The position numbers and the translations under genes are program-made. DNA of 64,000 nucleotides from Pedobacter sp. Leaf250 (GTDB taxonomy: Bacteria; Bacteroidota; Bacteroidia; Sphingobacteriales; Sphingobacteriaceae), in NCBI RefSeq assembly GCF_920984735.1, contig NZ_CAKLBU010000016.1, positions 1-64,000 on the forward strand, written 5' to 3'. This document shows positions 1 through 8,174 of this stretch, piece after piece. Every line of letters starts with the position of its first letter. The first letter of the stretch is position 1. The notes below the pieces were generated by a model that had not been told where the DNA came from, searched no databases, and worked only from the letters and a program-made list of their open reading frames with translations.

Positions 1-685
1 AAAGTGTGTTCCAGGCAAGAAATTGCGTTTGAGACATAGAGCTCGCAGAGGAAATTCTTATTTATGATTGCCCGCTAAGTGTGGGTAGGTAATTCTTATT
101 GCATATTATTTATAGAGGAAATATACACAAATTCCTTTTTTGTGCAATTATCACATTACCAGCGAAGATTAGGCAACACGCGATGGCGTTTTTTCGTGAT
201 GGGCAATTCGCAGGCAGAAAATGTGTGAGCAAAACAACTAGTCTGACTTTTTTAAACTCTTTCGTTTTAAGGCAGTATTTTCGGCCTTTGCTCTATTGTG
301 GGGATTTCGGCAATAGTAGACAGAGGATTCCGTTCCAAACTGTACACCCGTAGATTAGCCCGACTTTGAGCAGGACATCTTGAGAAGAGTCCCAAATATA
401 TCCATTCCTATCAGAACCACCGCAAAAGAAATTTTGTCAATGCTCTGCCTCCCATCCGCACAAAACTTCACTCCACGGCATCCCGGATATGATTATCCAG
501 TCAATAAAGCTGTTCTGGGGAAAGATTACATCCAAAATCCGACAGACAAAAAACTTCAGCAACACTCTTTCTAAAAAAACCATTTTTAAGCACTTTAGCG
601 CTCCGCTGAAGCTGCCTTGAGCACAAAAACAATCATTGAATCAAGTTGGCTTTAAATAAGCATTAAAACCGCTTAAAATGAGCCG
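1..685. other. Gene-free decayed stretch left of the repeat array
   Basis: I find no recognisable protein in either strand here. Short open frames exist at 99-353 and 380-574 on the plus strand and on the minus strand around 400-590, but none has a family motif, a plausible promoter or a sensible composition. Base composition is more mixed than in neighbouring genes. The stretch lies directly left of a periodic repeat array that looks like an insertion sequence end, so it may be decayed mobile-element or flanking DNA; that is inference. Confidence 0.4.
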
Positions 686-766
686 AGTGGCCACTTTTAA
701 GCGAAAACAGTGGTCATTTTGAACCGAAAAAAGTGGCCACTTTGCAGAAAAACAAGTGGCCACTTT
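686..766. repeat. Four 12-bp repeats at exact 23-bp spacing, probable IS21-family end
   Basis: Copies of AGTGGCCACTTT begin at 686, 732 and 755, and a variant AGTGGTCATTTT begins at 709, so the four units are spaced exactly 23 bp apart. The core AGTGGCCACT is a perfect palindrome. Between units the spacer is A-rich (GAACCGAAAAA type). Multiple direct repeats near each terminus with about this spacing are a known property of IS21-family elements (IstA binding sites), and Bacteroidota IS21 ends carry similar TGGCCACTTT-like motifs from my memory. No istA or istB gene is present, so this would be a solo end or remnant. Confidence 0.6.
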
Positions 767-1622
767 TGGAATAATCCCCACCTTTATACTTATCTCCATT
801 AATTCTTTTGCCCAAACAAAAAACGATAGTATTCCTCTTACAATTAACGAACAAAACACGATTTTTGTAAAGGCAGTTTTCAATGATTATGATACATTAA
901 ATCTTAATTTTGATACTGGAACAACGGAAATGGTGCTATTAAATGATGTTTTAAAAAACAAACTAAAATCTTCGCCAAAGCTATATAACACTTTTTATAA
1001 TTTAAAAATTGGAAGCACAATCTATAATACCAAAGTATACGATGCGGAATTATCGGGCCACGGAACAGACGGCCGTTTTGGTTGGGATCTTTTTAAGGGT
1101 AAAATTGTAGAGCTAAATTACGACAAAGGTTTAATGATAATCCATAAAAAATTACCGGAAAATACAGTAAAAGATCAAAAGTTCACAAAGTTTAAAATGG
1201 AATTTTTTAAAGATCTTTTTTTAGTGGAAAGTAAGATCGCACAAGATGGTATCGTTAATTCAGACCTGTTTTTATTTGATACCGGTTATCAAAGAACGGC
1301 GATGCTGGGTAATGATTTATTAATGGATGGAAAATTTCCGGTTGAGAAAATGAAAGTCCTAAAAACAGCAATTATGAAAGGGGCGCAAGGAAATGAAATA
1401 CCTGTTATTACTTCAAACTTACAATTATTGCAAATCGGAGAATACGAACTGAAGGATGTTCCAATACAACGATTAACTGCAAACAAACCCTTAGAAGGTA
1501 GGAATATCCATATTTTGGGTAACGAGATTTTAAAAAGATTTAATATGTTTTTAGATTTTCAGAACAATGCAATTTACCTAAAACCAAATCAATTATTTAA
1601 CGATAAATATATCGACAAATAA
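756..1622 (+). CDS. Retropepsin-like aspartyl protease family protein, 5' end altered
   Basis: The 288-residue product has two aspartyl protease DTG motifs, FDTGTTEMV at residues 52-60 and FDTGYQRTA at 174-182, plus a C-terminal ILGNEILKRFN motif typical of bacterial pepsin/retropepsin-like exported proteases. A hydrophobic stretch ending in SFAQ (residues 5-20) is the rear part of a signal peptide, suggesting export to the periplasm. The only available start is GTG at 756, which lies inside the last copy of the 23-bp-spaced repeat array. A normal signal peptide would begin with a Met-Lys-rich stretch, so the first residues appear to have been replaced by insertion-sequence DNA. It may be expressed from a fortuitous start or be silent. 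Substrate unknown. Confidence 0.75.
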   Translation: MATFGIIPTFILISINSFAQTKNDSIPLTINEQNTIFVKAVFNDYDTLNLNFDTGTTEMVLLNDVLKNKLKSSPKLYNTFYNLKIGSTIYNTKVYDAELSGHGTDGRFGWDLFKGKIVELNYDKGLMIIHKKLPENTVKDQKFTKFKMEFFKDLFLVESKIAQDGIVNSDLFLFDTGYQRTAMLGNDLLMDGKFPVEKMKVLKTAIMKGAQGNEIPVITSNLQLLQIGEYELKDVPIQRLTANKPLEGRNIHILGNEILKRFNMFLDFQNNAIYLKPNQLFNDKYIDK

Positions 1623-1666
1623 ACAGATACGCTAACCGATACATACCTGCTAACAAATAAAATTAA

Positions 1667-1813
1667 ACTATTCTTAATGATCAAGGAATAGCAACAATAA
1701 ATTTTGATAATGCCTATACCAAAAGTAATTATAGAATTGTGATTGAAGGCATGAATAAACTCGGTCAATTAATTAGGGAAACCGTTGATTATAATGTTGA
1801 TAATAATCTATAA
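1667..1813 (+). pseudogene. C-terminal fragment of a large surface protein
   Basis: An open frame from 1667 to the TAA at 1811-1813 has no start codon near its beginning and is cut by a stop at 1664. Its translation includes GIATINFDNA and YRIVIEGMNKLGQL. This resembles the last residues of long Bacteroidota carboxypeptidase-regulatory-like or alpha-2-macroglobulin-type exported proteins, which commonly end in a G-x-Y-R-V-x-V-E-G strand. I infer a remnant of a deleted gene, consistent with the rearrangement seen just upstream. The family assignment rests on a short match from memory. Confidence 0.45.
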
Positions 1814-1897
1814 ATATCTTGAACATTTGAATCTGAAAATTGCTATTCCATAAATTCCTTCATATTCCTATCTTCAACCACAAATCATTCTTACAAT

Positions 1898-2878
1898 ATG
1901 AAGCACATTAAATGGGGTATTATTGGTTGCGGCGATGTTACCGAAGTAAAAAGTGGACCAGCTTTTAATAAGGTTCCCAACTCATCGTTGGTTGCAGTAA
2001 TGCGTAGAGATGCGGCAAAAGCTGCAGATTATGCTAAGCGGCATGGCGTTCCGAAATGGTACGATGATGCTACCGCTTTAATTAACGATCCGGAAGTGGA
2101 TGCCATTTACATTGCCACTCCTCCCCTTCAGCATGAAGAATATGCCATTCAGGCACTCGCTACCGGTAAACCTGTTTATGTGGAAAAACCAATGGCATTG
2201 AATAGTGAAGCTGCAAAAAGAATGACTGCCGCCGCGAAACAACACAATGTAAAGTTATCCGTAGCGCATTACCGGAGAGAACAACCACTGTTTCTTAAAA
2301 TCAAAGCTTTATTGGCGCAAAATGCCATTGGTGATATTCGTTTTGTCGATTTAAAAATGTTGCAGCCCAAACGTAATGATCTAATTGCTAAAGCAGAAAG
2401 CAATTGGCGCATGGATCCTGCCATAGCTGGTGGTGGTTTATTTCATGATTTAGCACCACATCAACTCGATTTAATGTTGTACTTTTTCGGACAGGTTAAA
2501 AATTTTCACGGAATCTCACTTAATCAAACTGGAGATGAACATGTAGATGATTTAGTTACTGGCCACATTTTGTTCGAAAACAAAGTGGTGTTTAATGGCA
2601 TGTGGTGCTTCTCGGTTGCGCCTGGCGCACATGAAGATCGCTGTGAAATTTACGGCTCCAGGGGAAAAATAAGTTTCCCTATGTTTGGACATGAAATTGA
2701 ACTTACTGTTGATGGTAAAGTGGAAAACATTGCATTTGAGCCGCTTCAACATGTAGAACAACCCATGATTGAAAAAGTGGTATCCTATTTTATTGGCGAT
2801 GCTGAAAACCCATGCAGTGGCGAAGAAGCAATTAAAACGATGGAATTACTGGATGGCTTTACGCTAAAATCAATTTAA
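1898..2878 (+). CDS. Gfo/Idh/MocA family NAD(P)-dependent oxidoreductase
   Basis: The 326-residue protein starts with a Rossmann nucleotide-binding motif (WGIIGCGDVTEV, residues 5-16) and carries the family EKP motif (VYVEKPMAL), whose lysine takes part in catalysis and cofactor binding, followed by the C-terminal substrate-binding alpha/beta domain. Members oxidise or reduce sugars, inositols or related cyclic polyols with NAD(P)H in the cytoplasm. Length is normal for the family. It stands alone on the plus strand, with no sugar operon around it, so the substrate cannot be read from context. Confidence 0.92.
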   Translation: MKHIKWGIIGCGDVTEVKSGPAFNKVPNSSLVAVMRRDAAKAADYAKRHGVPKWYDDATALINDPEVDAIYIATPPLQHEEYAIQALATGKPVYVEKPMALNSEAAKRMTAAAKQHNVKLSVAHYRREQPLFLKIKALLAQNAIGDIRFVDLKMLQPKRNDLIAKAESNWRMDPAIAGGGLFHDLAPHQLDLMLYFFGQVKNFHGISLNQTGDEHVDDLVTGHILFENKVVFNGMWCFSVAPGAHEDRCEIYGSRGKISFPMFGHEIELTVDGKVENIAFEPLQHVEQPMIEKVVSYFIGDAENPCSGEEAIKTMELLDGFTLKSI

Positions 2879-2997
2879 CAAATCTATAACGTTATATAGC
2901 AGCGTATTTACATGAATATTTTGGATAATAACCTCACGAGTTTTAATTTAGTGGTGCTAAAATTCAGCTTTTAGCATTAAATAAATCTCCCATCTAT

Positions 2998-3348
2998 ATG
3001 AAAAAGTTATCTCTCGTTCTATTTATCTGTTTGGCTTCGTATGTGGCCAAAAGTCAGACTCTAATTTTGGCTAAAGATGCAGCACAATACGTGGGTAAAA
3101 CAGTTAGCATTTGCGACTCTGTTTATAGCACAAAAGCTTTGGAAAAGTTAAGCTTAATTAATCTCGGAGGCGCTTATCCTAAAGAACTATTAACGGTTGT
3201 AGTCAATAAAGAAGATCAAGCTAAATTTACATCCGATCCTGCATCGATGTATATGGGCAACAATATTTGTGTTACCGGAGTGGTAACCGAGTTTAAAGGC
3301 AAGTATCAAATCGTGGTAATCGAACCAAAACAAATAGTAGTTAAATAA
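2998..3348 (+). CDS. Exported small OB-fold-like protein
   Basis: The 116-residue product has a clear N-terminal signal peptide (MKKLSLVLFICLASYVAKS, cleavage near residue 19-20). The mature part reads as a small beta-barrel: AAQYVGKTVSICDSVYSTKA, then a TVVVNKEDQAKF segment and GNNICVTGVVTEFKGKYQIV. The GxxVxVxGxVxxFKGxxxIVV pattern resembles OB-fold proteins of the type found exported in Bacteroidota, where ligand and role are not established. Two cysteines (in SICDS and NICVT) could form a disulfide. The gene ends one base before the stop codon of the convergent vsr pseudogene. Confidence 0.7.
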   Translation: MKKLSLVLFICLASYVAKSQTLILAKDAAQYVGKTVSICDSVYSTKALEKLSLINLGGAYPKELLTVVVNKEDQAKFTSDPASMYMGNNICVTGVVTEFKGKYQIVVIEPKQIVVK

Positions 3349-3852
3349 TTAATCGTTTAGCGTGGGTATTACATCAATTTTGGCCGCTTCTATAAATAAA
3401 GTAACCTGATTTACGCAAAGCGTTGGTTTTTCTTTTACCTGATGCTCCCAAAATCGCATTACGGTATAGCCTTTTGAGGAAAGCAACTCATTAATTTCCT
3501 GGTCTCTTTGCATATTTCGCTCAATCTTCGGAATCCAAAACCCTGGATTGCTCTTGATGGCTAATTTCTTTTTTTCCCAATCGAAGCCATGCTAAAAATC
3601 GCCATCAACGAATATGGCCAAACGATATTTATTAATTATGAGATCTGGTTTACCAGGAAAATCTTTTGGATGAATGCGGAAGCGAATGTTTTTTGCCCAA
3701 AGCGCTTTCCGCAACTTTAATTCGGGGAAACTATTCTTCCCTGCAATTTTTGCCATGTTTTTGCTTCGCGTTGGGGTAGTATAAAAGCGTGCACTTTCCT
3801 CGAAACGGGGTACCTTCATGATTTCCTTATTGCGATATGGCTTGCTTTCCAT
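3349..3852 (-). pseudogene. vsr: Very short patch repair endonuclease, broken by one in-frame TAG
   Basis: Reading the minus strand from ATG at 3852 gives a Vsr-type mismatch endonuclease: TRSKNMAKI, PELKLRKALW, the metal-binding PGKPDLIINK and AIFVDGDF. The next codon (3592-3594) is TAG where the family has Trp in the FWHG motif, and the frame then continues without error through HGFDWEKK, FWIPKIERN and YTVMRFWEHQ to TAA at 3349-3351. The whole frame is 168 codons, normal for the family (E. coli Vsr has 156 residues). Vsr nicks beside T:G mismatches arising from deaminated 5-methylcytosine. A single G-to-A change has therefore removed the catalytic and DNA-intercalating half. No cytosine methyltransferase gene lies nearby. 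Confidence 0.9.
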
Positions 3853-3943
3853 AACTTATAAACCCTGTTTATCGCTCTATTGTTTAGTACGGCACAGGCA
3901 AACAATCTGTTAGTGGACCTGTTTATGAATAAAATCATTCCTT

Positions 3944-4453
3944 ATGAAAAAATTCTTTTATCTATCCTTACTTTTTCTTGGAGGATTAATCACTAACGTT
4001 TTTGCACAAACAAATGCACCGGATACCGCAAAAAGATATATTAAAACAGCAACCGGATTTTTAATGGTACTGCGCCAAGGTGATGATGTATTGGCACATC
4101 TGGAAAATTTTGCAGTTAAAGAAAGTATCCCGAGCGCAAGTTATTCAGGAATGGGTTTTGTAAATGCAAAGTTTGGTTTCTTTAATTTTAAAACTAAAGA
4201 ATACGAACCGGAAGAATTTAAGGATGTAGAATTGGCCAGCATGAGTGGATCTATCGCCTGGCAAAATGGCAAAGCTTCACTTCATACTCATGGCACTGTA
4301 ACCGGTAAAGATTTTAAAGCCTACGGAGGGCATTTATTAGCGGCTACTGTCGGCACCGGATCGGTAGAAATCACCATTATAGTTCATCAGCAGAAACTAG
4401 AGAGAATAAAGGAAGAACCCTTAGGCGCCAATGTATTAAACTTAAGTAATTAA
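3944..4453 (+). CDS. PPC domain (DUF296) protein with a signal peptide
   Basis: The 169-residue protein begins with an export signal (YLSLLFLGGLITNVFAQ, cleavage after about residue 22). The rest is one PPC (plants and prokaryotes conserved, DUF296) domain: RQGDDVLAHLENFA at the start, SGSIAWQNGKASLHTHGTV in the middle and AYGGHLLAATVG near the end, including the conserved His residues of LHTH and GGH that form a metal-like site in bacterial homologues. Bacterial PPC proteins are usually cytoplasmic trimers of unknown function, and the plant members bind DNA. A periplasmic location is therefore unexpected. It stands alone, 91 bp right of the vsr pseudogene. Confidence 0.85.
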   Translation: MKKFFYLSLLFLGGLITNVFAQTNAPDTAKRYIKTATGFLMVLRQGDDVLAHLENFAVKESIPSASYSGMGFVNAKFGFFNFKTKEYEPEEFKDVELASMSGSIAWQNGKASLHTHGTVTGKDFKAYGGHLLAATVGTGSVEITIIVHQQKLERIKEEPLGANVLNLSN

Positions 4454-4520
4454 TTTTTTGCATATAATCTCTTCTGCAATCAGCGGAAAATGATAGTTTT
4501 GAAATATTCAATTTAACCTA

Positions 4521-5168
4521 ATGCAGTTAAAACTTAACACCGCCTTAATCATTTTATTTTTACTGATTTTGGCTTTCACCACTTTAAGTATTTTTATTGA
4601 TAAACATCCAATATTGCCATTTGATATTCGGGCGTCGTTATTTGTACAACAATATCAGGCCAATTGGTTGGATCAGGTGATGTTGGCCATTAGTTTTTTT
4701 GGTGAGTTGCCTTGGTCGCTTCTTTCGGTTTTGGTGGTGGCCGCTATTTTCTATTGGCAAAAATACAAGCGTGAAGGATTGTACATTGCTTCTATTTTAG
4801 TATCCGGATTGGTCATCCTTGGAATTAAAAATATGATCAACCGTCCTCGCCCTACCGCATTTTATGTACGCTTGGTAGAGGTTAATAGATTTCAGAGTTA
4901 TCCGAGCGGCCATGTACTTTCATATGTGTTATTTTTTGGTTTTCTTATTTTTTTAATGAGTAGATTAACCACCATTCCGAAAAATACCCGTAATATCGTC
5001 ACCTATCTTTCTGCTTTCTTAATGATTTTTATTGCGCCATCAAGAATTTATTTAGGTGCACACTGGCTTACAGATACTTTGGGTGGTTTTCTTTTAGGGT
5101 TAATATGCCTTTTTCCATTGTGCTATTTTTATCTCCAAAAAGAAAATCAGACTATAATTCAGTCTTAA
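4521..5168 (+). CDS. PAP2 family membrane phosphatase
   Basis: The 215-residue integral membrane protein has about six hydrophobic segments and the three PAP2 signature motifs in order: KNMINRPRP (motif 1), YPSGHVLS (motif 2) and SRIYLGAHWLTDTLGG (motif 3), with the catalytic His in the last. Such enzymes remove phosphate from lipid phosphates such as phosphatidic acid, undecaprenyl pyrophosphate or phosphatidylglycerophosphate on the outer face of the inner membrane. The exact substrate is not readable. Its end overlaps the convergent Crp/Fnr gene by four bases. Confidence 0.9.
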   Translation: MQLKLNTALIILFLLILAFTTLSIFIDKHPILPFDIRASLFVQQYQANWLDQVMLAISFFGELPWSLLSVLVVAAIFYWQKYKREGLYIASILVSGLVILGIKNMINRPRPTAFYVRLVEVNRFQSYPSGHVLSYVLFFGFLIFLMSRLTTIPKNTRNIVTYLSAFLMIFIAPSRIYLGAHWLTDTLGGFLLGLICLFPLCYFYLQKENQTIIQS

Positions 5169-5773
5169 GCTGCCGATTCTAATTTTTCTTTTTTCCTGAT
5201 TCTGCTTAGTGTTTCCAACCGCATACCCAAATAGGTAGCCAAAAACTTAATGGGAACACGGTTTTTTAAAGTTGGATTTCCAATTCTAAATTTATTGTAT
5301 CTCACCTCTGCTGAAGGAATTCTGCATAAAATAGACCGCTCTTGCAACAAATTAAAATGCAGGGCAAGTAACTTTCTAGCCAAAATATTCATATTAGGGT
5401 ATTTACGATATAGGGTATCAATAAAAGAATATCGAAGCACCAATAATTCTGAATTTTCGATGGCTTGAAATTTCTCCTCATAAATGGGTTTAGCCGTACT
5501 AGGATTACGAATTTGCCCTACAATACTATTTTCGTTTGTAATTACCGTGGTGATGTCTTTTCCATCATCGATGATAAAACCTCGAACCACACCTTTTAAT
5601 ATAATAAAAACGCAATCTTCGTTATTGCTATTTTTACATGAAATAAATTCGTTTTTTTTTGCAATGATCTTATAGGTTTCTTTTCTAGCCAAAGCGATAA
5701 CCTTTTTACTTAAGGGATGAAGGCTGTTTAAAAATTTGATCAAGCGCTCGCCCTCATCTGTTACATGGCTCAT
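5165..5773 (-). CDS. Crp/Fnr family transcriptional regulator
   Basis: The 202-residue protein has an N-terminal cyclic-nucleotide-binding-type beta-barrel (EFISCKNSNNEDCVFIILKG, then the VRGFI strand) and a C-terminal segment VPIKFLATYLGMRLETLSR that forms the recognition helices of a winged HTH. This arrangement is common in Bacteroidota Crp-like regulators. The usual phosphate-binding cassette of true cAMP receptors is not obvious, and no Fnr-type iron-sulfur cysteine cluster is present, so the signal is unknown. It is transcribed alone, convergent with the PAP2 gene and divergent from the HAD phosphatase gene at 5977, with which it shares a 203-bp upstream region. Confidence 0.85.
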   Translation of the reverse strand: MSHVTDEGERLIKFLNSLHPLSKKVIALARKETYKIIAKKNEFISCKNSNNEDCVFIILKGVVRGFIIDDGKDITTVITNENSIVGQIRNPSTAKPIYEEKFQAIENSELLVLRYSFIDTLYRKYPNMNILARKLLALHFNLLQERSILCRIPSAEVRYNKFRIGNPTLKNRVPIKFLATYLGMRLETLSRIRKKEKLESAA

Positions 5774-5963
5774 AAAAACAAAAATTATATTTGGGATAAT
5801 TATACTGCAATGTATTATTTGTAAGTAAATTTTCCAAATAAAAAATGATGAGTTAGTAATTATTTTTACACCGTATTTGTAGTATAAAATCTTATTATGA
5901 AACCGATTGCTGAATTAATTTTAATCATTAAAGTAATTTAACATAAACCTAAAATAATTCTGA

Positions 5964-5971
5964 TATTTTTG
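5964..5971 (+). promoter_or_regulatory. Bacteroidota -7 promoter element TATTTTTG
   Basis: TATTTTTG matches the TAnnTTTG element recognised by the Bacteroidota primary sigma factor and lies six bases before the ATG of the HAD phosphatase. Transcription would then begin at or very near the start codon, giving a very short leader. The match is seen directly; the start point is inferred. Confidence 0.5.
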
Positions 5972-5976
5972 CGGCC

Positions 5977-6645
5977 ATGATGGATAAAAAACCAAAAGCT
6001 TTTCTTTTCGATTTAAACGGAACAATGATAAATGATATGGAATTCCATAATCATGCCTGGCACTCTATTCTGACAAAAGATTTAGGTGCAAGTATTAGTT
6101 TCGAAGCCGTTAAAAAAGAAATGTATGGTAAAAACCAAGATCTTTTAGAAAGGGTTTTTGGCGTTGGGCATTTTTCTCAAGAGCAAATTGATCAGATATC
6201 AATCGAGAAAGAACACCGTTATCAAGCCGCCTATAAAAAGCATTTAACTTTAATTGATGGACTTGATAAATTTTTAGAAAAGGCAAAAGAAGCAGGTATT
6301 TTAATGGCAATAGGCTCAGCGGCTATACCCTTCAATATCAACTTCGTGTTGGATAATTTGGATGTTCGTTCTTATTTTTCGGCCATCGTTAGTGCAGAAG
6401 ATGTAAAAAATAGTAAACCAGATCCGGAAACGTTTAGCAAAGGCGCTAAATTGTTAGGCCTATCTGCTGAAGATTGTGTCGTTTTTGAAGATGCACCAAA
6501 AGGTATAGAAGCTGCACAAAACGCAGGAATGAAATGTGTTGCTTTGACCACTATGCACACCACTGATGAATTTTCTGCCTACAATAATATAATTGCCTTT
6601 ATTGAAGATTATAATGATCCGGCTTTAAACAATTTATTTCAATAA
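5977..6645 (+). CDS. HAD-superfamily phosphatase, beta-phosphoglucomutase-like, with atypical motif I
   Basis: The 222-residue cytoplasmic protein has the beta-phosphoglucomutase/phosphatase layout: motif I FLFDLNGTM at residues 9-17, an alpha-helical cap, motif II region MAIGSAA, then VSAEDVKNSKPDPETF (motif III lysine) and VFEDAPKGIEAAQNAG (motif IV). In the family motif I is normally DxDGT, with the second Asp as general acid/base. Here that position is Asn (DLNGT, codon AAC), while the nucleophile Asp is kept. I recall related Bacteroidota proteins with the same DLNGT form, so it may be a conserved variant rather than a mutation. Likely substrate is a sugar phosphate, not certain. ATG at 5977 or 5980 could be used. 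Confidence 0.85.
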   Translation: MMDKKPKAFLFDLNGTMINDMEFHNHAWHSILTKDLGASISFEAVKKEMYGKNQDLLERVFGVGHFSQEQIDQISIEKEHRYQAAYKKHLTLIDGLDKFLEKAKEAGILMAIGSAAIPFNINFVLDNLDVRSYFSAIVSAEDVKNSKPDPETFSKGAKLLGLSAEDCVVFEDAPKGIEAAQNAGMKCVALTTMHTTDEFSAYNNIIAFIEDYNDPALNNLFQ

Positions 6646-6668
6646 AAAGAAATATGTTTACTTCTTAG

Positions 6669-6771
6669 CCTCACCCTATCTATGGTAGCGGTTATTGTTT
6701 AAACATTGAATCCATCTCTCTGAAGAGAAATCACACAACATCAGCCTAAACCAAAAACTTATAGGGTGAGG
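6669..6771. repeat. Intergenic inverted repeat CCTCACCCTAT / ATAGGGTGAGG
   Basis: Perfect 11-bp inverted arms at 6669-6679 and 6761-6771 enclose about 80 bp containing a small hairpin CTCTCTGAAGAGAAA. The decamer CTGAAGAGAA recurs inverted inside a second inverted repeat at 10453-10510. Both sit between genes, are non-coding and look like worn copies of a dispersed genomic repeat or miniature element. Confidence 0.5.
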
Positions 6772-6803
6772 TAAAATTTAAACTTCAAAAATATCCACAA
6801 CTC

Positions 6804-7976
6804 CTAATTCGAAAACTTGTAAATAGAACTGGTTTTATAAACCTGACCTGGCTTTAAAACCGTTGATGGAAAACTTGGTTGATTTGGAGAATCAGGAAAG
6901 TGCTGTGTTTCCATACAAAATGCAGTTCTGAAATCATCTTTTGATCCATTTTTAAAGGTATTTTTGCTCTGCATAAAGTTGCCGCTGTAAAATTGTAATC
7001 CAGGTTCTTGCGTGTAAACATCCATTACAATTCCCGATTTATCTCCTCTAACACTTGCTGCCTGAAACATGTTCATACCTTTAGTTTTGTTAAGCACATA
7101 GTTATGATCGTAACCCTTACCAAATGTTAACTGCTCGTTGCTTTCTTTTATTCGAGCGCCAATTTTAGTTGCCGATGTAAAATCAAATGGTGTATTTTTT
7201 ACTTTTTCAATTTTTCCTGTTGGAATTAAGGTTGAATCAACTGGCGTATATTCATCGGCATATATTTTAACTTCATGATTCAACACATCGCCACTACCCT
7301 CGCCATTCAAATTGAAAAAAGCATGATTGGTTAAATTTAAAACGGTGGTTTTATCTGTTACGGCCTGATAATCCATTTTCAATTCATTATCATCAGTCAA
7401 CGTATAGGTTACGGTTACTTTCAGGTTTCCAGGGAAATTTTCTTCTCCATCTTTCGATAGGTAATCGAATTGAATAGTTTGATCATTAATTTGTTTTGCA
7501 TCCCATACTACATATTGATAGCCCTTTTTACCACCATGCAAGGTGTTTTGACCATTATTTGTAAATAACTGATATTGTTTCCCGTCTAAGGAAAATTTGC
7601 CTTTAGCTATTCGGTTACCAAAACGCCCAATCGTTGCGCCAAAATAAGGTTCTGTAGATTTTTCATAATCAGTTACACTTTTAAATCCAACTACCACATC
7701 GACCATTTTTTTATCTTTATCGGGAATTAATAAAGAAACCAAACGACCACCATAATTGGTAAAAACTGCTTCTGCGTTGTTTTTATTCTTTAACGTGAAG
7801 AGGTTTGTTTTCTTACCATCAATATCTCTTTGAAATGAATCGGTTACTAATTTCACCGAAGTAGCTGCATCTGCACTTTGTTCAGTTACGTTATTCGATT
7901 TTTTACTTTCAGATTGGCAGGCAACCAAACCAAGGGCAGCTAATGCGCAAAAGGTTGTGAGTGATTTAAAATTCAT
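6804..7976 (-). CDS. galM: Aldose 1-epimerase (galactose mutarotase), lipoprotein
   Basis: The 390-residue protein begins with a lipoprotein signal (ALAALGLVACQSES, lipobox Cys at residue 20), so it is probably anchored in the envelope rather than cytoplasmic. The mature part is a full galactose mutarotase: YGGRLVSLLIPD, ATIGRFGNRIAKG, TLHGGKKG, the catalytic-His motif NLTNHAFFNLNGEG, GYDHNYVLN, EPGLQFYSGNF and the C-terminal FCMETQHFPDSPNQPSFP with its glutamate region. It interconverts alpha and beta anomers of galactose, glucose or related sugars. It is a single minus-strand gene; an exported mutarotase is common in polysaccharide-degrading Bacteroidota. Confidence 0.93.
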   Translation of the reverse strand: MNFKSLTTFCALAALGLVACQSESKKSNNVTEQSADAATSVKLVTDSFQRDIDGKKTNLFTLKNKNNAEAVFTNYGGRLVSLLIPDKDKKMVDVVVGFKSVTDYEKSTEPYFGATIGRFGNRIAKGKFSLDGKQYQLFTNNGQNTLHGGKKGYQYVVWDAKQINDQTIQFDYLSKDGEENFPGNLKVTVTYTLTDDNELKMDYQAVTDKTTVLNLTNHAFFNLNGEGSGDVLNHEVKIYADEYTPVDSTLIPTGKIEKVKNTPFDFTSATKIGARIKESNEQLTFGKGYDHNYVLNKTKGMNMFQAASVRGDKSGIVMDVYTQEPGLQFYSGNFMQSKNTFKNGSKDDFRTAFCMETQHFPDSPNQPSFPSTVLKPGQVYKTSSIYKFSN

Positions 7977-8174
7977 ATATGATATTAGTTAGATTATTTT
8001 ATTTATTGATTAACACAAATAAAACGATTTACAATTATAAAAAACTCAATTAGATGTATTTATTCTGATATACTAAAATGTTAAAATTAATCAAGGCTTT
8101 AAAGTGTTATTATAGCAATTAATGAATTTAAATGTAAATCAGAATCCGTTAATTTGTTCTAAACATGCATAGAA

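Noticed and set aside
99-574. Two plus-strand open frames in the first 600 bases
   Set aside because: No motif, promoter or family resemblance, and the minus strand is equally open; treated as non-coding decay.
641-883. Minus-strand open frame across the repeat ladder
   Set aside because: It is a shadow of the repeat array and the protease gene; its repeated residues come from the 23-bp units.
3592-3594. Reading TAG in vsr as a recoded amino acid
   Set aside because: No other gene here uses internal TAG, and no sign of a suppressor or pyrrolysine context; a simple mutation is the better reading.
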